From positions 1-64,000 of the forward strand of contig ARYC01019071.1 of NCBI GenBank assembly GCA_000711775.1: 64,000 bases of DNA. Direction: 5' to 3'. Of this stretch, positions 1 through 12,216 are shown piece after piece (the stretch's first letter is position 1; the number at the start of each line of letters is the position of its first letter). Below the pieces are notes generated by a model, which ran no database searches, was not told the origin of the DNA, and was given only the letters and a program-made list of their open reading frames with translations. Origin of the DNA: Oxytricha trifallax. Taxonomy: Eukaryota; Ciliophora; Spirotrichea; Sporadotrichida; Oxytrichidae. A program made the translations under genes and the position numbers.

Positions 1-2364
1 TATTAATTATTTATTTATTTTTCCAATTCAATTCCATTCAGCAATATAAATTATAATTATTATTTATATATTTTTCCAATTCAATTCCATTTCAGCAATA
101 TAAATTATAATTAATATTTATTTATTTTTCAATTTCAATTCCATTCCAGCAATATAAATTATAATTATTATTTATTTATTTTTCCAATTCAATTCCATTT
201 CAGCAATATAAATTATAATTAATATTAATTTATTTTTCCAATTCAATTCCATTCCAGCAATATTAATTAAAATTATTATTTATTTATTTTTCCAATTCAA
301 TTCCATTCCAGCAATATAAATTAAAATTATTATTTATTAATTTTTTTAATTCAATTCCATTCCAGCAATATAAATTATAATAATTATTTATTTATTTTAT
401 TAATTCAATTCCATTCCAGCAATATTAATTATAATTATTATTTATTTATTTTTCCAATTCAATTCCATTCCAGCAATATAAATTATATTTATTATTTATT
501 TATTTTTCCAATTCAATTCCATTCCAGCAATATAAAATATAATTATTATTATTTATTTATTTTTCCAATTCAATTCCATTCCAGCAATATAAATTATAAT
601 TATTATTTATTTATTTTCCCAATTCAATTCCATTCCAGCAATATAAATTATAATTATTATTTATTTATTTTTCCAATTCAATTCCATTCCAGCAATATAA
701 ATTATAAGTATTATTTATTTATTTTTCCAATTCAATTCGATTCCAGCAATATAAATTATAATTATATTTATTTATTTTTTTAATTCAATTCCATTCCAGC
801 AATATAAATTATAATTATTATTTATTTATTTTTCCAATTCAATTCGATTCCATTCCAGCAATATAAATTATAATTATTATTTATTTATTTTTCCAATTCA
901 ATTCCATTCCAGCAATATAAATTATAATAATTAATTATTTATTTTTCCAATTCAATTCCATTCAAGCAATATAAATTATAATTATTATTTATATATTTTT
1001 CCAATTCAATTCCATTCCAGCAATATAATTATAATTAATATTTATTTATTTTTCAAATTCAATTCCATTCCAGCAATATTAATTATAATTAATTATTTAT
1101 TTATTTTTCCAATTCAATTCCATTCCAGCAATATTAATTATAATTAATTATTTATTTATTTATTTTTCCATTTCAATTCCATTCCAGCAATATTAATTAT
1201 AATTGATTATTTATTTATTTTTCCAATTCAATTCCATTCCTGCAATATTAATTATTATTAATTATTTATTTATTTTTCCAATTCAATTCCATTCAAGCAA
1301 TATAAATTAAAATTATTATTTATTTATTTTTCCAATTCAATTCCATTCCAGCAATATAAATTATAATTATTATTTATTTATTTTTCCAATTCAATTCCAT
1401 TCCAGCAATATAAATTATAATAATTATTTATTTATTTTTCCAATTCAATTCCATTCCAGCAATATAAATTATAATTATTATTTATTTATTTTTCCAATTC
1501 AATTCCATTCCAGCAATATAAATTATAAATATTACTTATATATTTTTCCAATTCAATTCCATTCCAGCAATATAAATTATAATTAATATTTATTTATTTT
1601 TCAAATTCAATTCCATTCCAGCAATATAAATTATAATTATTATTTATATATTTTTCCAATTCAATTCCATTCCAGCAATATAAATTAAATTAATTATTTA
1701 TTTATTTTTCAAATTCAATTCCATTCCAGCAATATAAATATAATAATTATTTATTTATTTTTCCAATTCAATTCCATTCCAGCAATATAAATTATAATTA
1801 TTATTTATTTATTTTTCCAATTCAATTCCATTCCAGCAATATAAAATATAATTATTATTATTTATTTATTTTTCCAATTCAATTCCATTCCAGCAATATA
1901 AATTATAATTATTATTTATTTATTTTCCCAATTCAATTCCATTCCAGCAATATAAATTATAATTAATTATTTATTTATTTTTCCAATTCAATTCCATTCC
2001 AGCAATATTAATTATAATTAATTATTTATTTATTTATTTTTCCATTTCAATTCCATTCCAGCAATATTAATTATAATTGATTATTTATTTATTTTTCCAA
2101 TTCAATTCCATTCCTGCAATATTAATTATTATTAATTATTTATTTTATTTTTCCAATTCAATTCCATTCCAGCAATATTAAATATAATTAATTATTTATT
2201 TATTTTTCCAATTCAATTCCATTCCTGCAATATTAATTATAATTAATTATTTATTTATTTTTCCAATTCAATTCCATTCCTGCAATATATATATAATTAA
2301 TTATTTATTTATTTTTCCAATTCAATTCCATTCCAGCAATATTAATTATTATTAATTATTTATA
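1..2364. repeat. ~55-bp AT-rich satellite array
   Basis: About 42 head-to-tail copies of a unit of roughly 54-56 bp. Each unit contains a conserved core CAATTCAATTCCATTCCAGC followed by an AT-only stretch of the type AATATAAATTATAATTATT. Units differ by small indels in the AT part and by single substitutions in the core (CCAGC, CCTGC, CAAGC, TCAGC). A block of several units recurs, so part of the array grew by higher-order duplication. The array runs off the left edge of the window and ends abruptly near 2364. No reading frame or gene was seen. Such arrays are typical of germline-limited DNA in ciliates, but that role is inferred. Confidence 0.97.
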
Positions 2365-4535
2365 ATGTGAAAGAATTCCTCTCTAAAGATAACTGGAAGC
2401 ATAAGAGGATAATCAGGACGAAAATATCTCCATTTCAACAATTAGTAACATATTTTAGTTGAATTCTCCATTTTTCATGATGGTAGTAATTAGGGTTAAA
2501 CTATTGCTTATTACTAAGATCAGTTATAAAATAAGTTCTCTTTTCTTAAACAAGGATAAAATTTTAAAGAGGAATAATAAATAAATTATATAAAAGCAGC
2601 AGGAAAAAACTGGAACATATAAATATTAATATAAAGAAATTATGATTTCATATCAATATTTTATAGATATTAATAAACACTATTAATTATCTGCCAAAAC
2701 TTATTATTAATACGGAGATATTTTTGCTCAAATTTTCTAATAAATTAATAATGAACATTTACTTAAAGATGTTTTATTTTTTTCAAAATATTATTTACTA
2801 ATTGAACTAAAGTAGATTTATTTTTATTTTTTAGCTTCTTAGAACAATTTTTAATAATTTTTTTAATTTTATTTTTGTAGAATAATCAAATTTAGATGTA
2901 AAAAATTATTAGTGTGAAGAATATGGGCATACTCAGCTCAGAAAAAAGAATTTGTAGAAATTGAAGTAGGAATTGTTTATTTTTTTTTACTTTTATATAA
3001 TCTTTGTATATTGAAGATATATATTATAGTAATTAATTAATTTTAAATTTTACATTATATTTATATTATTTAATTTTGCCTATTACCGTATTAATATGTC
3101 GAAAAATCACTAGTAATTGCTTTGAAATGTATTAAATCAAATATTATTAAAACTATTCAATATAAACTATATTCGTGGAGGAGAATAAATATTTTATAAT
3201 TGACTTAGTCATTAAATTCAAATAAAACCATTATACATCTTTGATATGTGCTATAGGATAAATTTCAAAGCTGAAAGTTCTGTTAATATAATTTTTTTTT
3301 ATTAGAAAAAGAGGGATATTAGTATTTGAATTTAACATTATAAATAATATCTATAGTTTATTAAATTTATATAGCAATTTCTAAGTAATCTAACTTATTT
3401 TATCCTAGAATTTAATTTTAAAAACTTTAATAGATTATACAAGCATGATGATATTTCCAGTAGGAATTCATGCCTTCACAAAAAATGATCCTTCATTTAT
3501 TAAACTTGAAGTTGTCCTTCCTCGGTAGCATTAGTCAATGGTTTTGGGGTTATTATTTATAAAAATATAACAACTAAATTGCTACAATAAATAACCTATC
3601 ATATTCTTTTATTGGGAAACATCAAATTTTTAGTTTTAGTTCATTTTTTAAAAATTTTTTATCTTTCTCTACTAATTATTTTTTAGGACTCAGAATATGA
3701 GAATTAAGAATTAAGGACTGTTTTTTTTGATTCGTTTTGGAATAAATTGGATTTTTTACTTGAAATATAGAAATAAAGACTATTCATACATCAAATTATA
3801 ATATAACAATTTCTTAGATAATTTAATTTATAGAATAAGCATAGGAGATAAATTATATTATATATTTTAATTTACTTATCTTTCACTAAAAAATAAAGAG
3901 GTCATTTATGTTAACAATGGGTTGAACTTGTCAATCTAACCATTTTAAATATAATTTCTTCATCATAAATCAATTTAGTTATTTTAATATTTAACTTCTC
4001 TAATAAGCATTTTAAAACTATAAATCATTTAAATATTAAAGATAATTCTTTTTAATTACTAGCAATATAAAATTGCTCAATTAAAGTGTAATGGTCTTAA
4101 TGAGTTTTTTTATTTTATTAACTCTTACTTAATTGTTCATTGAAAACAGAGGAATAAACGAATTAACAAACAAAAATCTATTCAATCATCATGAATTTAT
4201 TTGTAATTAAAATTATAGTTCTACGTTTCATTTTCTCTTAGTTGTTAAAGGTCAATGTTCAAATTTATATCAGGATTAGAAGCTTTATCAAATTAAATCA
4301 AAGTATCCTAGAATATTATGCATACAAATCGGCATTTCTACCTTGAATATAAAATTCTGTTAGAGTCTAATCGTATTACAACATCTTACGCTAAATTAGT
4401 CAATAGATAGCCTAAAGCTAAGAACAGGATTTTATCAAGCAATTTACAACTCTGTTCATCACTATAGTTTATTGGACATAAATTCTTACCAACCTATCGC
4501 TTATCAAAATAGTAATTTAAAAACCTGATATATTC
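2365..4535. other. AT-rich stretch without a recognised gene
   Basis: Very AT-rich sequence with short homopolymers. No frame of useful length with coding character was seen under the ciliate code, and no repeat structure stood out. A weak telomere-like TTTTGGGG lies near 3540. Confidence 0.5.
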
Positions 4536-4800
4536 TGACAGTGCAGGGGGTTCGAAACCCAGGGTTCACTGATATTTGTGCCTGGTAAAAAGCACGGAAT
4601 ATCCCAGGGTTCTGTGGTGTCTGTACCTGGTTAAAAGCACGGGATACTCGTCGGGAGCTGGTATGACGTTAAATGGCAGCAAACATATGACCCGGCTTGG
4701 AAATCCGGAGTGGCTACATGGAAGAAAGGACACGTGTTTGGACTACGGTCGAGTTTGGTGGTGACCACACCTGATGCTTCCGGAGGGGAGGTCGGGAGGA
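4536..4800. other. GC-rich island with duplicated ~50-bp motif, possible RNA gene or short retroelement
   Basis: The base composition changes sharply from AT-rich flanks to roughly half G+C for about 260 bp. The left part has two tandem imperfect copies of a ~50-bp unit (CAGGGTTC ... CTGGTAAAAAGCACGG, then CAGGGTTC ... CTGGTTAAAAGCACGG). It starts with GGTTCGAAACC, which matches the consensus of an RNA polymerase III B box and forms a short GGG/CCC stem. No acceptor or anticodon arms can be drawn, so it is not a tRNA. A 62-codon standard ORF crosses it but has no coding look. A pol III-type RNA or SINE-like element is an inference. Confidence 0.45.
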
Positions 4801-6196
4801 AGATTATCTTCAGTATTATTTCCCCTTAATATAAATTTCCTAATAACTTAAATTACTAACTAACTAGTAATTTAAAATTAAAATCTTTATTTATTTTTTT
4901 TCTTAGATAAAACTTATTCTTTCTATATAAAAATAATTGAGTATATAAGATATTTAATTCAATCGACAGTATCTAATGCGAATTTGTCTCAACATACAGT
5001 GAAAGAAAGCTAATTGATTATGGAATAGGATAAGGTTTGTTATTTTTAGAAATTTATTAATTTTTATTTGAGAAAGAATATAATAAAATATCTCAATGAA
5101 ATCAGTAAGCATGTCAAGACTATTGTTGATGAACCCTAATTCAAAGCATAATTATAATATATATCCTAGAAATCACGCACTCTATAAATAAGGCCATTTA
5201 TGATGCATTTTAAAGATCATAAAAATTTAGATAATAAAAGTATTTAATGAAATAAAGGAGGGTTGACTAATGATGTCGTAAGTCAAAAGGATGTAGTAAA
5301 AAATCTAATAACTATCTGGCTGGCTTAAGCACCAGATTAAATTCCATAAAGCTTTAAATAATAATAATAAATGAAATAAAGATTATTATTGATTATTTTT
5401 TGCATTTAATAACAGAGTATGAATTAGATATTGTATAAATTCAATATCTTAAATAAGTTAGTCATTTCATGTACAATGCCGTATGTGAATTTTATTTAAT
5501 TAAATTATTATTAAAATGGTCGAAACTGAGAGTAATGATAAGAAAAATCAGGATATTTAATACAGTCGTTTTTTATTCTTAAAATTTATACTTTAGAGCA
5601 GTCTTAATATTGTATTAAGTTAATAATCTATTAAGAAAGTCTACTGATATTAAATTAAATATTAAATATTTATTTTAAAGGTCTGAATTAAATTAAGAAA
5701 ATTTAGTTTAGAAGTTTGAGGTTTGGCAGGTCTTCCTTATAAAAATCTTATAGACCGATAAATTTTTATCAAATAGTTAGCCAAGAAAGAAACTCATGAA
5801 AAAAGTAGGAATTTTCCAGACTCCAAGGCTATGAAAATTATTCAAAATCTGGGATTAATGAAACTCTAATTTAAATATATTTTAACTTAATGACACTTTT
5901 TATTATTTTATTTTTATAAGGTATGAGCAAATATTTTTTAGATATATTAGTATGCAAATAAAGTATTATCGTTCTATTATTTGAGATTTTTTTAACAAAT
6001 AATGATATTACCATTTTTATAAGTGTGTTAGTATTTTGTTTGAATCAAATATGTTTTCTTCTTAAAGAAATGGTTTGTGGCTAAAAGGATTATCTTAACT
6101 AAATAGTCCACCCTCTTTGTTATTAAATAATGATTTTATTTTATAAATATAATTAATTATTAGCGAGAGTCTATTTTATCACTACCTTTACTTATT
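4801..6196. other. AT-rich stretch, no clear gene
   Basis: Mostly AT-rich and non-coding in appearance. A short coding-like stretch on the + strand at about 5722-5880 reads through TAA/TAG (for example GLAGLPYKNLIDR) but is preceded directly by TGA and could not be linked to any gene. Confidence 0.35.
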
Positions 6197-7073
6197 ATGG
6201 ATTAATATGTGAACTTTGCGCAGATTAACAGTAATTAAATGAGGGAAAATAGTCAACAAGAAAGAGTTATACAACTTTCTAACTCAAGAGTGCTATTCAT
6301 ACTTTCCTAAGATAAATTGCACTAATATTTCCTTTCTTAAGAGTGTCATAAACGGAGATAAAATATAACTATCCTTGAATCAACTTTCTATAGTATTTAA
6401 AAAGAATCGAGTTGATTATTTCAGCTGTCTCATAAATTGAAGGACTCACAAGTGACGCTTCATTGGAAATGGTTAGCGCAACAATTCAATTCTCATCTTT
6501 CTACCTGATCAATGTGATTGGTTACACCTTGAAAAAAGATGAATATGCGATGTCATGATGTCCTTAGACAGAGAAGGCATTAGTTAGATGTTAAAGAATG
6601 TCAAAGAGTAGAAACGAGATAGAATTAACAATAGCTAAAACCTTCTAATCAGCATGATGACTGAATTCGCAGAAGCTTTATTGAACTCTCTGACATTTAG
6701 CTGTAAATAATTTATTCCTAATTTTATAGAGCACAGAGGAAGATCAGCAATTTTACTCAAACCATCGTCTCAGAGAAAAAGTCGTCAAAAAGTAATTGAA
6801 GAGGTCAAATCAGAAGAGAATCTTCTTAATTAAAGAAAAAGCAAACAAAAATACTTAGAAAAAAATATAATGGTAAGAGAAGAGGTCTCCTAACTATAGG
6901 AATAGCTGGAAGAACTAAACGATACAAAAACTTATTTACTCAACTTCATTAAAGTGGGATTATTAATGAAGACAAAAATCCACTTGTACAGCCTCCTCAA
7001 TTCATAATATGAATAATTGAAGTTTGGAAGAGAAGAAATTTAGATAAAAAATCAATTTTTTTAATTTATTTGA
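6197..7073 (+). pseudogene. QCDWLHL-family gene, copy 1 (broken)
   Basis: Read with TAA/TAG as Gln, this encodes a protein clearly paralogous to the gene at 17664-18461. Shared blocks in order are KKELYNFLTQEC, FLPDQCDWLHLEK, ICDVMMSLDREGI, EFAEALLNSLTFS and a basic GRSAILLKP tail, followed by a Glu/Lys/Gln-rich coiled-coil-like C-terminus. The start MDQYVNF matches the start of the other copy. An intron GTAAATAATT...TTTTATAG (6703-6729, 27 nt) sits at the same place as in the paralog. Breaks: a 1-nt loss in an A run near 6240, the first intron lacks its GT, a frameshift near 6490, and TGA where the paralog has Trp in KxWICD. The family shows faint likeness to the TBE 22-kDa-type protein. Function unknown. 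Confidence 0.7.
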
Positions 7074-7153
7074 AAATTAATAAGTTAATCAGAAACAATA
7101 TATTCAAATAGTTTCTTATAGCTAATTTAATAATTTGATAATATAATAAGAGT

Positions 7154-8452
7154 TCAGTTCTTTAAAACTGTTCTCTTCACTCTTTTCTGAAGTAAATTAC
7201 TATCGTTTCGCTTTAATTCCTTCTGTAAGGCTACATCAACTTCCTTTTCAGCCATGCTTTGTTGCTTTATTAGCTTTGAAGTATCAGAAACCATGCATTC
7301 TTTAGCCACTTTTCTCTTTTATAATATCTTTTGCTTATACCTTAACTTTTCAGACCTTTTAAAACCCTAAAGCTATTTTTTACAATTGTTTGTAAACGAT
7401 AGAAATTAATCAAAAATACAATTACTCTTTATTTAAAATCATCTATATCACTTCACAAATTTGTCAATCTCTCAAAGTCTTGAGCTGCTACTGCCTCTCC
7501 AGGTCCAAGTTCTTGATTTCCACATTCTTCATCCTTTGGTCTGAATTACGATGATTCTTTCCTCAACTAAACCACGTTGTCCTAGGTGAGAGCAGCCTTA
7601 AATCTCTCCATGAACTGAGGGGGAGCTCTGCCTAAGGCTGGCCATGTCCTTCTTGAATCTTTGTACGACGCGTTCTCTTCTCTGCTTCATGATCTCTCCC
7701 ACCTTCCTCTTGACATCGTTTTGGGTATATTTTATGCTCTTCTTGGTTAGGTCTCTCTTCACAGTCTTCTAGAATTCTTATTCAAACAACCACATGTGGG
7801 CAGACTTTGCCTCCAAGAAGGCCAGGTTAGAGCTATTACTGTTTCTTTGTGGTATTCCTCGTCGATTCCGCTGAAGTAATCCTTGGTAAATGGCAGCATC
7901 TTCTGTTTGTCAAGTCTAGCTTTCAGCTCCAGTATCTTGGTCGCTGTACCCAGGTCACTTTCAATGTCTTTTCTAGCTAATTTTACTCTTTGTTCTCCAA
8001 CTTCTTAAGCGCTATCTCTCTCTCTTGTTTTCAAGCTTGGCATCACGAGCACGTTGTGTTTGCTTTGCTTTGGCAGTCTTGATTAACTAATCGCGATCTG
8101 GAGTAGCATATGGACCATCAGCGTTCTCATTTCTGGCGTTTTGCTTAAGAGTGAACTGAAGTTCCAGCTTCGTTGCTCTGTATAGAGCTGAGCCTTGACT
8201 TAATTTTTTGCGAACTACCTTTCTCACTTTGTTACGATTGCTCTTCTTAGGTCGCTGCTTTCCTGAGCCAGCTCTCAAATACAAGCCGCTCAATGTGAGT
8301 TCCGATTCTCTCTTGAAATCTTACATCATGTCACGAGGAGGATTGTCAATGACCAGCTCACTTATTTGCAGTTGCTCAATGGCTTGAAGCCATGCGGTTA
8401 CCAGCTTCTTGTCTCTTTTCAGATTGATGAGTTCTTTCTCAGCAGAGTCCAT
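7154..8452 (-). pseudogene. Basic coiled-coil protein gene, frameshifted
   Basis: A GC-richer block whose minus strand starts with ATG at 8452 (MDSAEKELINLKRDKK) and gives a Lys/Arg/Glu-rich, mostly helical protein of about 400 residues. Basic patches include KQRPKKSNRNKVRKVVRKK near residue 80 and KRKVGEIMKQRRERVVQRF further on. An intron of 59 nt (7367-7425, GTAATT...TTTAG on the minus strand) joins a last exon ending at TGA 7154. The frame changes about three times (near 8010, 7845 and 7610), so it is broken as it stands. No family was recognised; a nucleic-acid-binding or structural protein of a mobile element is only a guess. Codon use is less AT-biased than in its neighbours, as in the genes at 25.7-30.9 kb and 52-53.3 kb. 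Confidence 0.6.
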
Positions 8453-8531
8453 GATATACCATTAGGATTTATTAAATTTAATTCCTTTAAGAAAATTAAT
8501 TAACTTTATTAATCACATCTCATTAAAGACT

Positions 8532-9861
8532 TCAATGAGTACAAAAGCTAATATCATTTGTATTTACACTCTAGTCTTTATCAATTAATATTCTGCATAA
8601 TAATTCACTTATTAGGTGGTTGACATCGAAGTTTTCAAATAAATCTATTAAAATGAAGTCGAAGTTTAACGTTTTATTAGTCATCTAAAGAAAGAAGTCT
8701 CTTCCTACTATGAACTCAAGAATAATTAATTCCAATGCAAATATGTCCCAAATATTTGATCCACTACTTAATAAGATTTTACTGCATATGTAAGGATTTT
8801 GAAAGTTTGGCTTTGAATTTGACTTATCATTAACCCTTATTGAGAAATCATAGCTTCCAATAAATACTTCAAAGTTATCCTAGGTCTTAATAAGTAAGTT
8901 CTCAGGTTTTGTATCTCTATGAACAATTTTAAGTTTGTGAAGTTGTTATACTGCTCTTACCAACCCTACCATTGCTATTATAATTAACGTTCATCAGTTC
9001 TATTATTTAGAAATTTTCTTAAATTAGAGTCAAAGGACCTGCTCACTAAGGTTAGTTAATCATATTGAAATTTTATAGCTAAAATTTGATTTTAATTGCT
9101 TTGGTTTAACTACTTAAAATATTTAAGATGCCTAAAATGATTCCAAACTTATTGAAAGAGTATTTTGTTATTGATTAAATCTTGAACTTCATATTATTGA
9201 TAAATGTCTTCCTTGGATCCATCTTCAATTATTACATTTATATTTTGAACTTATTCTAGAATAATTTTGATTTCGTTGTAGAAAGTATCTGCTACTAATT
9301 GGAATTATTAATCATACTCAAGGTTTTATTAACTTTTATCTTCAATTTTTTCTATGAGACCTTAGCTATTTTCCTCTATTTAATTTTAATTTTCATCAAT
9401 AATTAATAGTTCATTTCTGCAGATTAATTATTCTTTGAATTTATTGTAGTAGTTTTGACTAATAACCTCTTCGAATTTGTCTTAATTAGTTTTGTATTGC
9501 TCAAGTATCTCTTATTTAAATATAAGCTATATAAATTATTTAAATGAATATATACTTACATTTGGACTCACATTGATTTATTTTAGTTGATTTTAATAAT
9601 GAGTAAATAAATGATTTAATAAATTCAGTTTGAGCGGTGTGGGTTGAAAACTGCATTCTTTAATTTCACAAATATATTTTCCATTTTTTTTTTTGAGTTT
9701 TGTTCTTTTTTTTGGAACTCTTTCATGCCTGATTTGATTCTTAAGGAATGATTAGTGAGTAAAAGTTCTATTGCAAGTTTCAATTATTATGAGATATTTG
9801 GTCTTTCTTTTGTATTTGTGTCATAATTATTTTACTAGCACCAAGTAATTAATTTTTCCAT
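8532..9861 (-). pseudogene. TBE-type zinc-finger/protein-kinase gene (element A), frameshifted
   Basis: Starts at ATG 9861 (MEKLITWCQQNN). One C2H2 finger remains (C-x4-C ... H-x3-H in YICEIKEC ... NHLFTH); the first finger has lost its cysteines. A 33-nt intron (9527-9559, GTAAGT...ATATAG on the minus strand) follows the finger, at the place where element D has a possible 30-nt intron. A Gln/Glu/Asn-rich helical linker leads to a kinase domain with HRDTKPEN (catalytic loop), DFS in place of DFG and IWDIFALEL in the region of the usual DxWSLG. There is one frameshift near 8980, just before the catalytic loop. Ends at TGA 8532. Matches the 57-kDa zinc-finger/kinase protein known from Oxytricha TBEs; its exact role in transposition is not established. 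Confidence 0.75.
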
Positions 9862-10855
9862 CGAAAAATTGAATTTTTCGACCCCTTCCCAATTATTGGG
9901 CTTTAACTTTTTTAATATTAGTAGTTCATACTACTCAGTATGCTTCACCATGGTTAAGTTGAAATATTCCAATAATTAATTTATAAATAAATAAATCTTT
10001 TACTGTTTTATTATGAATTTAACTTTAACTTTAAATATATATTCAAAAATATTTGTCGACGGAAAATTATTGAAATTATTGTCTCGCGAAACCATTATGA
10101 TGATAATTTTCAGTCGACAAATTTGAAAAATTTTCAAAATCTTGAAGTTGAGAAAATAGTTAAAAACAAATAATTTTTAGTTAATTTAGTTCAGACAACA
10201 AAATATTTGAGAAGTTTTCAATCAAGTCACCTTGGAATATAATTTTTAGAAAGGAATAGAACAAGGTAGTCAAGGTTAAACTATAAAGTTAAAATAAGTA
10301 GTGAATCCTGAATTTACTATTATTATAATTATTTTAATAATAAGTTTTACAATTTCAAACTTCCTTAAGGAAGTTAATAGAATTAATTTGGAAATTTTAA
10401 TAGCTCATGATTTTCAAAAGTTGATACTTAAGTTAGTAACTTTGATTATATTTTCCAATATAATTTAAGCTTTTAATTATTTTATCATAATTTATAGAAC
10501 TATTAAGAGTTAAAATTATTTAAAGAATTCTTGGCTTAATCTTTTTAGTATTGAAATGAACACATCAAACGAAACTGGTAATTAATAATATGTTGATGCA
10601 AGATTGTATGAGGGTAAATTATCATCAAAGGATGACTGGTATAGGTTCCTCAAATATCAACTTAATTTTCAATAAAATAATTATTAATATAGAGGGATAT
10701 TGCCCTCCAGGCTATAAGAATACAACAATGAGATTTCTAAGAGATTTTTTATAGGGCTCAAAATTATACATAAAATAAAAGGATCTCAATATAATTGAAG
10801 TGCCACACTATCCTGAATTTAAAATCGAAAATAAAGTGAAGATAACGAATTGAGA

Positions 10856-11111
10856 ATGATTATGAAAATTTAATCAAGATTTATATTGTTATTAGGGTCT
10901 ATAGCTGCTTTTACTGTCTTAATTCCTCTCCATTGACTTTATTTTCATCATCACACTTAACTTTGCTTGTACTGTTTAGAATCATGAAGACTATTCGCAT
11001 CTGATACTTAGCACTCCTGCTGTCAACGAGAAATGCTTTTTAGGTGCTGCTGCTGAGTCCGCCGCCATAGCTAGCCACAAAGCTGTCTTGCAGGAGATCC
11101 TGGTTCAGTGA
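10856..11111 (+). CDS. Small putative secreted peptide in left arm of the fold-back element, interrupted by a short insert
   Basis: ATG 10856 begins MIMKIQSRFILLLGSIAAFT, a good signal-peptide-like start (Lys/Arg, then a hydrophobic core ending in small residues). The frame then breaks, but resumes as NHEDYSHLILSTPAVNEKC and an Ala-rich segment ending at TGA 11111. Two readings join the halves in frame: removal of an intron GTCTTA...TTTAG (10916-10979, 64 nt), or removal of a 58-bp insert flanked by the direct repeat ACTGT (10913-10917 and 10971-10975), as an internal eliminated sequence would be. Products are 63 or 65 residues. The intron lacks the GTAAG/GTAAA start of others here. No family recognised. 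Confidence 0.5.
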
Positions 11112-11363
11112 GAGACTCCATTATGTTTAGTGGAAATTTAATTATTATCAGAGATTTAGTAAATTAAATCGGGCCTAGTTTGAATTAATAAATTCAAGCC
11201 TAAATTTATTAAAAACATCTCTAATTAAAATTCGTTATAGATTAAAATAATTAGTATGATTAAAATTTCTCAAAAATTAAAACTTAAAAAGTTTTAATAG
11301 GCCCGATTTAATTTACTAAATCTCTGATAATAATTAAATTTCCACTAAACATAATGGAGTCTC

Positions 11364-11619
11364 TCACTGAACCAGGATCTCCTGCAAGACAGCTTTGTGG
11401 CTAGCTATGGCGGCGGACTCAGCAGCAGCACCTAAAAAGCATTTCTCGTTGACAGCAGGAGTGCTAAGTATCAGATGCGAATAGTCTTCATGATTCTAAA
11501 CAGTACAAGCAAAGTTAAGTGTGATGATGAAAATAAAGTCAATGGAGAGGAATTAAGACAGTAAAAGCAGCTATAGACCCTAATAACAATATAAATCTTG
11601 ATTAAATTTTCATAATCAT
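11364..11619 (-). CDS. Mirror copy of the small putative secreted peptide (right arm)
   Basis: This is the same gene as at 10856-11111, in the opposite arm of the inverted repeat and on the other strand. The two copies therefore converge on the loop of the fold-back element. Signal-peptide-like start, interrupting segment and stop are all preserved. See the left-arm entry for the two possible ways of joining the halves. Confidence 0.5.
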
Positions 11620-12216
11620 TCTCAATTCGTTATCTTCACTTTATATTAAACTAAGTTAAAAGGTGGCCAAGGTGACCCCAAAGATATGAGACATCTCAAT
11701 TATTACAGTGATTCAAAACAATTGCAAGAGTGAGATTTCTTTTTTAAAATAGTTGGAACTCTAGCGCCTGATTATATATAAGAATTAGTAAAAAGCTAAA
11801 ATAGACTAAGGAATCTTGAATAGGTGGACTATTCCTAGCAACAAGCAATAGCAATAGCAATAAGAAATGATATTTATTAAGCTATTCAAGAAGAACCTTT
11901 TTTCTATAATAAGTAATATATTAATGATTTATAATTTAATATAGGGTCTAAGGGTAAAGGATTGGCTATGCTAAAAGTATAATCGAAGGCAAAGCGTTAA
12001 TTGACAAAAAAAAGAAATACTTTCGAGTTATAACAATAATACAACAACCAGCAAGAAGAAAAAAAAGATGGTTTAACAGAATTAATCAAGCCAATAAGCC
12101 TAATCAGTGGATTCAAAAAGAAATCAGTTCAATATTTGAGTCTTATTTAATTAATTATTTAAATTTAAATTAAATTAATCATCAAACATAAAAATAAGTA
12201 TCAATAAAGTCCTTCA

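Larger units (their letters stand above)
10831..11644. mobile_element. 814-bp fold-back element (346-bp arms, 122-bp loop)
   Basis: Left arm 10831-11176 and right arm 11299-11644 are inverted copies of equal length that look identical or nearly so when read by eye; the 122-bp spacer is AT-rich. Each arm contains a GC-rich segment with coding character. The element interrupts the 22-kDa-type gene of transposon A, and its exact removal restores the frame. Flanks do not show a clear target duplication beyond an AT/TA dinucleotide. The equal arms point to a recent origin or active conversion between arms. Confidence 0.9.
10556..12150 (+). pseudogene. TBE 22-kDa-type protein gene (element A), split by a fold-back element
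   Basis: The N-terminal part (MNTSNETGN ... YEGKLSSKDDWYRFLKYQ ... PHYPEFKIEN) ends at 10830 and the rest resumes at 11645 (TKLKGGQGDPKDM ... GTLAPDYIQELVKSQNRLR ... SKGKGLAMLK). It aligns along its length with the intact gene at 47151-47921, which has GRFNTKSDLYNYLK, VPTYPELS, GTLRSEFLQGLVHSQQQLR and KKGKALSLLK at the matching places. Removing 10831-11644 exactly joins the two parts in one frame. Other damage: a frameshift near 10745, an in-frame TGA near 11731 and loss of the GT of the first intron. The C-terminus is basic and Gln-rich and its true end is uncertain. Function unknown; known in TBEs as a small basic protein. Confidence 0.75.

Noticed and set aside
1..2364. Regularly spaced repeats resembling a CRISPR array
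   Set aside because: The spacers are not unique: the whole ~55-bp unit repeats with small changes. It is a satellite, and the window is eukaryotic.
4536..4800. tRNA gene at GGTTCGAAACC
   Set aside because: Only a T-arm-like stem can be formed; D arm, anticodon arm and acceptor stem are missing.
8087..8293. Separate 68-codon ORF on the minus strand
   Set aside because: It is an internal part of the larger frameshifted basic coiled-coil gene at 7154-8452, cut short by reading TAG as stop.
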